From positions 496,001 to 560,000 of the forward strand of contig CAWDXZ010000006.1 in assembly GCA_963806455.1 (NCBI GenBank): 64,000 nucleotides of DNA, given 5' to 3'. Of this stretch, positions 58,030-64,000 are shown piece by piece (the first letter of the stretch is position 1; every line of letters starts with the position of its first letter). Source of the stretch: Bog-756 sp963806455 (GTDB lineage: Bacteria; Actinomycetota; Acidimicrobiia; Acidimicrobiales; RAAP-2). The notes under the pieces are model-generated. The model was not told the origin of the DNA, searched no databases, and saw only the letters and a program-made list of their open reading frames with translations. Both the position numbers and the translations under genes were made by a program.

Positions 58030-58866
58030 ATGATCAGCGTCGTCCTGCCCGTCCGTGACGGGATGCCGTGGCTCGAGGACCAGTTGCGGGCGCTCGCCGC
58101 CCAGAAGTGCGACGAGCCGTGGGAGGTCATGGTCGTCGACAACGGGTCCACTGACGGGAGCCGGGAGCTGGCGGTCAAGTGGGCGGAGGAGTACGAGCGG
58201 TTCCACCTGGTCGACGCCTCGGCGGAGGAGGGGGCCTCGGCCGCCCGCAACAGTGGGGTGCGGGCGGCTTCGGGCGAGCTCGTGGCGTTCTGTGACGCCG
58301 ACGACGTCGTTCATGCCGGCTGGCTGGCGAGCTGCGTCGCCGCACTCCGCAATGCCGATGTCGTCGCCGGGGTCTTCGACTTCTGGTCGCTCAACGGCAT
58401 CCGCCCTTCGCGGTCGACGCCCGCCGCCTTCCGCCAGCTGGGCTTCCTGCCGGCCGGCCTGGGTGCCAACCTGGCCGTGCGGCGCAGCACCTTCGAGGCG
58501 GTCGGGGGCTTCACCGAGGAGCTGCTGCCGGGCGAGGACATCGACCTCTGCTGGCGCCTCCAGCTCGAGGGATACCGCTTCCGGATCGCCCGGAACGCGA
58601 TCGTGTCGAAACGGGCCCGTTCCAAGTTCGACGAGGTGTTCGAGCAGGCATCCGCCTACGGCCGCACCGCGCCGATCCTCTACCGCCGCTACCGATCGGT
58701 CGGCGCCCATCGCGACCTGGTGGGCGCGCTCAAATCGTGGATCTGGCTGGCCATGTCGATTCCCCTGCTCCTCCGCCCCTCGAGGCGGATCGAATGGGCC
58801 CGCACGGCGGGGATGCGCCTCGGCCGCCTCGACGGTTCGATCCGGGAGCGGGTCTTCTTCCCCTGA
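58030..58866 (+). CDS. GT2 glycosyltransferase
   Basis: 278 residues. ISVVLPVRDGMPWLEDQLRA, VMVVDNGSTDGSRE, GASAARNSGVRAASGEL, the metal site FCDADDVVHAGW, and LGANLAVRRSTFEAVGGF with GEDIDLCWRLQ form a full GT-A fold of family 2. A C-terminal hydrophobic stretch (WIWLAMSIPLLLRP) may attach it to the membrane. ATG 58030 has GAGGG just upstream. It converges with the wzt-like gene. Confidence 0.87.
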   Translation: MISVVLPVRDGMPWLEDQLRALAAQKCDEPWEVMVVDNGSTDGSRELAVKWAEEYERFHLVDASAEEGASAARNSGVRAASGELVAFCDADDVVHAGWLASCVAALRNADVVAGVFDFWSLNGIRPSRSTPAAFRQLGFLPAGLGANLAVRRSTFEAVGGFTEELLPGEDIDLCWRLQLEGYRFRIARNAIVSKRARSKFDEVFEQASAYGRTAPILYRRYRSVGAHRDLVGALKSWIWLAMSIPLLLRPSRRIEWARTAGMRLGRLDGSIRERVFFP

Positions 58867-58867
58867 C

Positions 58868-58909
58868 GGTCAGGTGGTCTCCCCCGAAGGTCAGGCGATC
58901 TCCCAGTCG
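58868..58909. repeat. Imperfect 21-bp tandem duplication at a gene end
   Basis: GGTCAGGTGGTCTCCC (58868-58883) recurs with two changes as GGTCAGGCGATCTCCC (58889-58904), period 21. The second copy includes the stop codon of the wzt-like gene. It lies in the convergent junction after the GT2 gene. Confidence 0.75.
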
Positions 58910-60084
58910 GCTCCCACGTACACCGGGGAGAAGACCATGACCCCTTCCGGCGGCTTGAGCCGGTCAGGGCCCATGACGTCGAAATTCATCACCGGCTGCC
59001 AGGGCAGCATGGGCGTCATCTCACCCCGGGCCCGTGACGACATCGCCGGCCACAGCGAGTAGTGGCCCTTCGGCAGCGGGAGGTGGCGCATGGTGCACCG
59101 CACCTCGAAGTCGCCCGCCGGGAACTGGCCGACGCGCTGGACGAAGAACATGGGGAAGGCCGTGCCCTGCGAGACCCCGATGTAGAACGATGCTTCAGTG
59201 GCCCGGGGCGAGTTGAGGTGCAGCGTCACCTCGGCGTCGCACTCCGAGCGGAGCTGGCCACCGTCGGCCGCTTTGATCTCGGCCTTGAGGACGGTCACCT
59301 CGCCCTCGTCGGAATTGACCATCGCCGCGTTCTGCTCGATGGCCGAGCGATAGAGGGTGACCACCTCCTTGGTCGGTCCTGAGGCCTGCACGACGGCGTC
59401 GGCCAGCCAGATGCAGCGGTCGCACGACGCCTCCACCGAGGCCAGATCGTGCGACACGTAGAGGAGCGTGGTGCCGTCGCGGACGATCTCTTGGATACGC
59501 GACAGGCATTTCGCCTGGAAGTTGGCATCACCCACGGCCAGCACCTCGTCCACCAGGAGCACGTCGGGCTCGAGGTAGGCGGCGATCGAGAAGCCGAGGC
59601 GCATCTGCATCCCGAGCGAGTAGAACTTCACCTGACGATCGATGGCATCGGTGAGGCCGGCGAACTCCACGATCTCGTCGAAACGGTGCCGGATCCGCTC
59701 GCGGCTCATCCCGAGCACGGCCCCGTACAGGAACACGTTCTCCCGCCCGGTGAGATCCGGATGGAGCCCGGCGGTGACGCTCAGCAGCGCACCGATCCTG
59801 CCCTGCACCTGGGAGATCCCGGCCGATTGATAGGTCACCTGGCTGAGGATCTTGAGCAGGGTGGTCTTGCCCGAGCCGTTGATGCCGATGAGCCCGAGGC
59901 TCCCCCCGGGCTCCACATCGAGGCTGACGTCCTTCAGCACCCAACGGTACCCGGGCTTGTTGGGGTCGGCCATCGACTTCCGCAGGCGGTTGATCTGGTC
60001 GTAGAACAACGGGATGGTCCGATCGGCGCGGAACTTCTTCCACACGTGCTCGACGTGGATGGCCCCGTCAGGCAATGTCGGCAA
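58891..60084 (-). CDS. wzt: Polysaccharide ABC transporter ATPase, Wzt type with C-terminal domain
   Basis: 397 residues. ATPase domain 1-265: Walker A GINGSGKTT at 67-75, signature YSLGM at 155-159 (Leu where Ser is usual), Walker B DVLLVDE at 174-180, and the switch His in YVSHD. Residues 275-397 form a beta-rich domain (EVTVLKAEIKAADGG, CDAEVTLHLNS, FYIGVSQGTAFPM) like the Wzt C-terminal domain, which recognises chain-end modifications of the exported polysaccharide. The N-terminus (FYDQINRLRKS) follows Wzt/TagH. Overlaps the permease gene by 17 bases. Confidence 0.9.
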   Translation of the reverse strand: MPTLPDGAIHVEHVWKKFRADRTIPLFYDQINRLRKSMADPNKPGYRWVLKDVSLDVEPGGSLGLIGINGSGKTTLLKILSQVTYQSAGISQVQGRIGALLSVTAGLHPDLTGRENVFLYGAVLGMSRERIRHRFDEIVEFAGLTDAIDRQVKFYSLGMQMRLGFSIAAYLEPDVLLVDEVLAVGDANFQAKCLSRIQEIVRDGTTLLYVSHDLASVEASCDRCIWLADAVVQASGPTKEVVTLYRSAIEQNAAMVNSDEGEVTVLKAEIKAADGGQLRSECDAEVTLHLNSPRATEASFYIGVSQGTAFPMFFVQRVGQFPAGDFEVRCTMRHLPLPKGHYSLWPAMSSRARGEMTPMLPWQPVMNFDVMGPDRLKPPEGVMVFSPVYVGADWEIA

Positions 60085-60988
60085 AATTCACCTCGAATCG
60101 CTTGAAGATCTTGTAGCCGAACACGAGGTAGAGGATGGACCCGACGAAGGCGGTGAAGAGCGGGAGCCAGCTGGGGTTGCGCCCGAGCAGCATCGTCTGG
60201 CGGACGCTGGTGATGATGGGCCCCAACGGGTTGAAGAACCCGTACACCGCCTGGAGGTTGATAGTGATGTGGGCGGTCAGGTGGTAGTGCGCGGGGATGT
60301 AGGAGAACGGCCAGATCACCGGCGTGGCGAAGATGCCCAGCGAGATGATGATGGGCAGCACCTGCACCAGATCCCGCATCTGGATGATGAGGCTCGATAT
60401 GGCGAGCGTCACGCCGGCGGCGAATGCCACCTCCATCAGCATGAACAGCGGTACCCACACCGTGGCGACGGCGGGGGCGCGGCCGAAGATGACGAACAGG
60501 AGGACGAGCGGGATCCACGAGAGGACGGTGTTGAGCGCGTTCACCGCCATCGTCTCGAGCGGAAAGCACTCCCGCGGGAACTGGGTCTTGGCCAGCAGCG
60601 CCTTGTTGCTGAGGAGAGCGTTGCCGCCCGCGCCCAAGGAGGCCGCGAAGAAGCTCCAGCACAGGATGCCGACGAAGGCGTACAGGGGGTACGGGATGCC
60701 CTGGGTGGGGAAGGCCTTCACCCGCGAGAACACGAACACGAAGATGACCAGGGTGGCCACGGGGCTGAGGACGGCCCAGAGGATCCCGAGTGTGGCCTGC
60801 TTGTACTGGGCCCGGAAGTCGCGCTCGGCCAAGGTGTAGATGATCTCGCGGTGGTTCCAGAGCAACCTGATCGAACTGAAGAAGCCGGCCCTGTGGTGGT
60901 AGACAATGTCTTCGGGCGGTTCGGCCGGGATGACCGAACGATCGTAGATCTGAAGCGAGTCATCGCCCTCCGGGCGAGTTTCGATCAT
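60068..60988 (-). CDS. wzm: Polysaccharide ABC transporter permease, Wzm type
   Basis: 306 residues from ATG 60988 (a GTG at 60997 and a TTG at 61027 are also in frame; a G-rich ribosome site lies near 61000). It has six helices of the ABC-2 type: a cytoplasmic N-terminus with IRLLWNHREIIYTLAERDFRA, then LGILWAVLSPVATLVIFVFVFS, and the C-terminal FFNPLGPIITSVRQTML. With the Wzt gene just downstream it forms an exporter that moves a complete lipid-linked polysaccharide across the cytoplasmic membrane. Confidence 0.92.
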   Translation of the reverse strand: MIETRPEGDDSLQIYDRSVIPAEPPEDIVYHHRAGFFSSIRLLWNHREIIYTLAERDFRAQYKQATLGILWAVLSPVATLVIFVFVFSRVKAFPTQGIPYPLYAFVGILCWSFFAASLGAGGNALLSNKALLAKTQFPRECFPLETMAVNALNTVLSWIPLVLLFVIFGRAPAVATVWVPLFMLMEVAFAAGVTLAISSLIIQMRDLVQVLPIIISLGIFATPVIWPFSYIPAHYHLTAHITINLQAVYGFFNPLGPIITSVRQTMLLGRNPSWLPLFTAFVGSILYLVFGYKIFKRFEVNFADIA

Positions 60989-61129
60989 AGATGGCACACC
61001 CCCCCTCGACCCAGTGCGCTGGGACAACCGTGGCGATCAGACGTCCCGCCATGCTACCAAAGACGCTCCGAGCCGGACCATGCGGGAACCGACGCCGGGC
61101 CAGCCCGAGGGGACGGGTAATATCGCCGG

Positions 61130-62290
61130 GTGCATCGGGGGGACGGCGTGTCGGGGTCCGCGGACCGGCGCCGTCTGCGGGTCCTGGTCGTGATCAAGTG
61201 CCTGGGGCACGGCGGCGCCGAGCGCCTGCTGGTGGACAGCGTCGCCGCGGGCGACAGGGAATCGTTCCACTACGAGGTCGCACACGTCCTCACCGCCGAG
61301 AGCGCCTTGGCCCCGACCGTGCGCGCCGGCGGCACGCCCGTCCACGACCTCGGGGCCACGGCCAACTGGGACCTGCGCTGGTTAATCCGGTTCCGCCGCC
61401 TGCTCCAGGCGGGTCGGTTCGACGTGGTCCATTTCCATCTCCCGTACACGGCCTCGTTGGGGCGGCTGGTGGTGGCGTCGATGCCGAGGACCGGGCGACC
61501 GGCCGTCGTGTACACCGAGCACAGTCTGTGGAACAAGATGGCCGTGCTCATCAGGGTCCTCAACCGGGCGACCATCGGCCTCGACCGGTCGCTCATCGTC
61601 GTGTCCCAGGCCGCCCACGACGCGCTCCCCCGGTCCCTGCGGGCCCGGTCCCGGATGATCGTCCACGGGGTGGACCTGTCGCGGTCGGAGGACCTGGTGG
61701 CCCAGAGAGAGCAGATCCGCAAGGACGTTCGCTCCGAGCTCGGCCTCCCCGACGACGACCTCCTGGTCCTCACCGTGGCCAATCTGCGACCCGAGAAGGG
61801 CTACGAGACCCTGCTGGCCGCGGCCGCCGTGGTGGTCGGCCGGTCGTTGCCCATCCGGTTCGTCGCCGTCGGCCGGGGGCCCCTCGAGGGCCAGCTCCGA
61901 GCCCGTCTCCACCAGCTCGCCCTCGGGGACCGGTTCCGCCTCCTCGGCCACCGTGACGACGTGCTTCGACTGCTGGTCGGGGCAGACGTGTTCGTGCTCC
62001 CCTCCGACCAGGAGGGCCTTCCGGTCTCGCTCATGGAGGCCGCCAGCGTGGGCCTCCCGATCGTCGCCACCGCGGTCGGCGGGGTGCCTCAGGCCATCAC
62101 CGACGGTACCGACGGGTTGGTCATTCCGCCTCGCCAGCCCGCCCAGCTCGCCGATGCCCTCGAGCGGCTGGCCGCCGACGGGGACCTGCGCCATCGGCTG
62201 GGGCGCGGGGCGCGGGACCGCAGCACGATGTTCGACGTGACCTCGGCCACCCGAGAGATCGAAGGCATCTACCGCCAGGTGGCCGGGTGA
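61130..62290 (+). CDS. GT4 glycosyltransferase (GT-B fold)
   Basis: 386 residues. LRVLVVIKCLGHGGAERLL at the N-terminal nucleotide fold, VVHFHLPYTASLG and VVYTEHSLWNK in the acceptor domain, then LTVANLRPEKGYETLL, LLGHRDDVLRLL, and the EX7E region DQEGLPVSLMEAASVGLP, all typical of family 4. GTG 61130 opens the frame; GTG 61148 with GGGGGG five bases upstream is an equally good start. Divergent from wzm with about 140 bases between. Confidence 0.9.
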   Translation: MHRGDGVSGSADRRRLRVLVVIKCLGHGGAERLLVDSVAAGDRESFHYEVAHVLTAESALAPTVRAGGTPVHDLGATANWDLRWLIRFRRLLQAGRFDVVHFHLPYTASLGRLVVASMPRTGRPAVVYTEHSLWNKMAVLIRVLNRATIGLDRSLIVVSQAAHDALPRSLRARSRMIVHGVDLSRSEDLVAQREQIRKDVRSELGLPDDDLLVLTVANLRPEKGYETLLAAAAVVVGRSLPIRFVAVGRGPLEGQLRARLHQLALGDRFRLLGHRDDVLRLLVGADVFVLPSDQEGLPVSLMEAASVGLPIVATAVGGVPQAITDGTDGLVIPPRQPAQLADALERLAADGDLRHRLGRGARDRSTMFDVTSATREIEGIYRQVAG

Positions 62291-62291
62291 C

Positions 62292-63506
62292 ATGAACGAC
62301 ACCAGCCCGCTCTCGGGCCGCCGTCTCGTTCACCTCACGACCAGCGACATCAGCCTGGCCCTGCTGCTCGGTCCGCAGCTCCGCGCCTTTGCCGACCGGG
62401 GCCTCGAGGTCATCGGAATGTCGGCGCCGGGGCCCTTCGTGGCCCGCCTCGAGGAATGGGGCATCCGGCATGTGCCCCTCCGTCACGCCACCCGGTCGGT
62501 GTCACCGCGGGACGACGTGCTGGCGCTGCCTGAGCTCTACCGGGCGTTCCGGCACCTCCGTCCGGACATCGTCCACACCCACAACCCGAAGACCGGGCTC
62601 TTCGGCAGGGTGGCCGCCCGGGCCGCCGGAGTCCCCGGCATCGTCAACACGGTGCACGGCCTGTACGCGACGCCCGAGGACCCGCCCGGGCGGAGGGCCC
62701 TGGTGTACGGGCTCGAGCGGCTGGCCACCACCTGCTCACAGGTGGAGCTGATGCAGAACCCGGAGGACCTCGAGGTGATGAAGCGGCTCGGTGTGCCGGG
62801 TGAGAAGTTGGTGCTGCTGGGCAACGGCGTCGACCTGTCCAGGTTCCGTGCCGATCACGCCCCCTCGGCCATCGCCCGCGCCCGGGCCGCACTGGGAGTC
62901 GACCGATCCGCCTTCGTCGTGGGCACCGTCGGCCGGCTGGTGTGGCAGAAGGGCTTCCGCGAGCTCTTCGCCGCCGCCCGCCGCGTGCGAGGCCTCCGCC
63001 CCGACGCCGTGTTCGTCGTCGTCGGCCCGATGGACCCGGCCAAGGGCGACGCCCTCGGGCCCGACGACCTCGCCGAAGCCGAGGCCCTGGGCAACGTGCT
63101 CTTCACCGGCCACCGCGACGACATGGACGACCTCTACGTCGGCTTCGATCTCTACGTCCTGCCGTCGTACCGCGAGGGGTTCCCCCGATCGGCGATGGAG
63201 GCGGCCGCCAGCGGCCTGCCCGTGGTGGCCACCGACATCCGGGGCTGTCGCCAGGTGGTCGAGCACGGCGGCAACGGGCTGCTCGTACCACTGCACGACG
63301 CCGATCGGCTGGCCACGGCCATCGTCGAGCTGGCGGCCGACCCGGAGCGGCGGGCGGCGATGGCAACCCGGTCGCGGCAGAAGGCCGAGGCGGAGTTCGA
63401 CGACCGGGAGGTCATCGGACGGTCGCTGGCCGCCTACGAACGACTGCCGTGCCCGACCAGGTCATGGACCAGCGCACGGATGCGGTCCCGCGCCACCGAC
63501 CACTGA
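62292..63506 (+). CDS. GT4 glycosyltransferase (GT-B fold)
   Basis: 404 residues. LVHLTTSDISLALLLGPQL, IVHTHNPKTGLFGRVAAR and VNTVHGLYATP in the acceptor half; GTVGRLVWQKGFRELF, LFTGHRDDMDDLY and SYREGFPRSAMEAAASGLP (EX7E) in the donor half. WbpT/PglA-like pattern. Starts 2 bases after the previous stop, so they are co-transcribed. The last 24 codons (63434-63506) extend past the usual family end and run antisense to the C-terminus of the converging gene, so the tail may be a recent read-through extension. Confidence 0.9.
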   Translation: MNDTSPLSGRRLVHLTTSDISLALLLGPQLRAFADRGLEVIGMSAPGPFVARLEEWGIRHVPLRHATRSVSPRDDVLALPELYRAFRHLRPDIVHTHNPKTGLFGRVAARAAGVPGIVNTVHGLYATPEDPPGRRALVYGLERLATTCSQVELMQNPEDLEVMKRLGVPGEKLVLLGNGVDLSRFRADHAPSAIARARAALGVDRSAFVVGTVGRLVWQKGFRELFAAARRVRGLRPDAVFVVVGPMDPAKGDALGPDDLAEAEALGNVLFTGHRDDMDDLYVGFDLYVLPSYREGFPRSAMEAAASGLPVVATDIRGCRQVVEHGGNGLLVPLHDADRLATAIVELAADPERRAAMATRSRQKAEAEFDDREVIGRSLAAYERLPCPTRSWTSARMRSRATDH

Positions 63507-64000
63507 TAGCGCTCGAGGTACCGGGCCTCGGCGGCGTCGACCAACCGGGACCGTAGCTCGGGTTCGGTCAACAGGCGCCGGCAGGCCTCGGCGAAGACAT
63601 CGGGGCCCTCCGCCACCAGAAGGTGGACGCCGTCCTCGGCCTCGAGCCCCTCGGCCCCGATCGGGGTGGACACCACCGGGATGCGATGGGCGAACGACTC
63701 GAGGATCTTGACCCGGCTTCCGCTGCCGTAGCGCAACGGCACGACGGCGATGTCGGCCCGGGCCAGCTCGGGCTCCATCCGGGGCACCCGTCCGGCCACC
63801 GTCACCCGAGGCGGGTCGTGCAGTCGCTCGACGCCCGGGTTCGGGCGGCCGACCAGACGGATCTGGACCGCCGGCACGTGCGTCCGGAGCCGGGGAGCGA
63901 TCTCCTCGACCAGCCAGGTGGCGGCGTCGGCATTGGGCCCGTAGTTGAGCATGCCCTGGAACAGGATGACGGGTGGGTCCCCCGCGTGCCGGTGGTTCCC
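63434..64000 (-). CDS. GT4 glycosyltransferase, 5' part beyond window
   Basis: 189 residues of the C-terminal half, entering from the right edge. VILFQGMLNYGPNADAA opens the donor domain, then VTVAGRVPRMEPELARADIAVVPLRYGSGSR and KILESFAHRIPVVSTPIGAEG (EX7E-type), all typical of GT4 glycosyltransferases. The N-terminal domain is off-window. Its stop lies inside the 3' end of the converging GT4 gene, giving a 73-base tail-to-tail overlap. Confidence 0.85.
   Translation of the reverse strand, partial: GNHRHAGDPPVILFQGMLNYGPNADAATWLVEEIAPRLRTHVPAVQIRLVGRPNPGVERLHDPPRVTVAGRVPRMEPELARADIAVVPLRYGSGSRVKILESFAHRIPVVSTPIGAEGLEAEDGVHLLVAEGPDVFAEACRRLLTEPELRSRLVDAAEARYLERYQWSVARDRIRALVHDLVGHGSRS

Overview
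The window is high-GC bacterial DNA (the line 47701-47760 is 42/60 G+C, i.e. 70%), with frequent GTG/TTG starts and many 1-4 base stop/start overlaps (ATGA, GTGA, TGATG, TAGTG). The style suggests a high-GC actinobacterium. The mix of YfhO-type membrane proteins, WbsX, sulfotransferases and an LPXTG-type surface protein would fit Acidimicrobiia or a relative, but that placement is inference. No rRNA, tRNA, CRISPR, IS element or phage gene was recognised. Almost every gene belongs to surface-glycan building, modification or export.

Left part (about 1-36.5 kb): a fatty-acid desaturase running off the left edge and a zinc-ribbon methyltransferase are followed by an unusual concentration of large polytopic membrane proteins of the GT-C/YfhO kind. 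There are eleven, including three paralogue families: A at 1831, 14230 and 34705; B (YfhO) at 7976 and 30273; C at 20167 and 24067. Among them lie two soluble dolichyl-phosphate-mannose-synthase-like GT2 enzymes, a GtrA-like small membrane protein, two intact and one truncated acyltransferase-3, a 2-oxoglutarate/Fe(II) oxygenase, methyltransferases and a Tat lipoprotein. Together they look like an apparatus that charges a polyprenyl-phosphate with sugar inside the cell, flips it, and uses it for transfer, O-acylation and other trimming outside.

Right part (about 36.6-64 kb): this half looks like cytoplasmic assembly plus sulfation plus ABC export. It has a WbsX-methyltransferase fusion, a GT2-methyltransferase fusion, four sulfotransferases, a complete cysDNC operon making PAPS, a GNAT / WecA-like phosphoglycosyltransferase / DegT aminotransferase operon, AsnB, several GT2 and GT4 glycosyltransferases, and a Wzm/Wzt pair whose ATPase carries a C-terminal extension of the substrate-recognition type. 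The simplest reading is a sulfated, methylated and possibly amidated polysaccharide exported by Wzm/Wzt, while the left half modifies glycans on the outer face. No Wzy polymerase or Wzx flippase was recognised.

Oddities: two genes are broken at homopolymers (T5 at 11447-11451 and G7 at 49422-49428). A third paralogue of family A has lost exactly its C-terminal extracellular domain. An acyltransferase fragment stops just before six copies of an 8-bp repeat. Short tandem duplications recur across the window. G+C is visibly lower at about 4.7-7.6 kb and in parts of 10.4-12.4 kb and 24-28 kb (28/60 at 5041-5100; 32/60 at 10921-10980), which may mark acquired segments.
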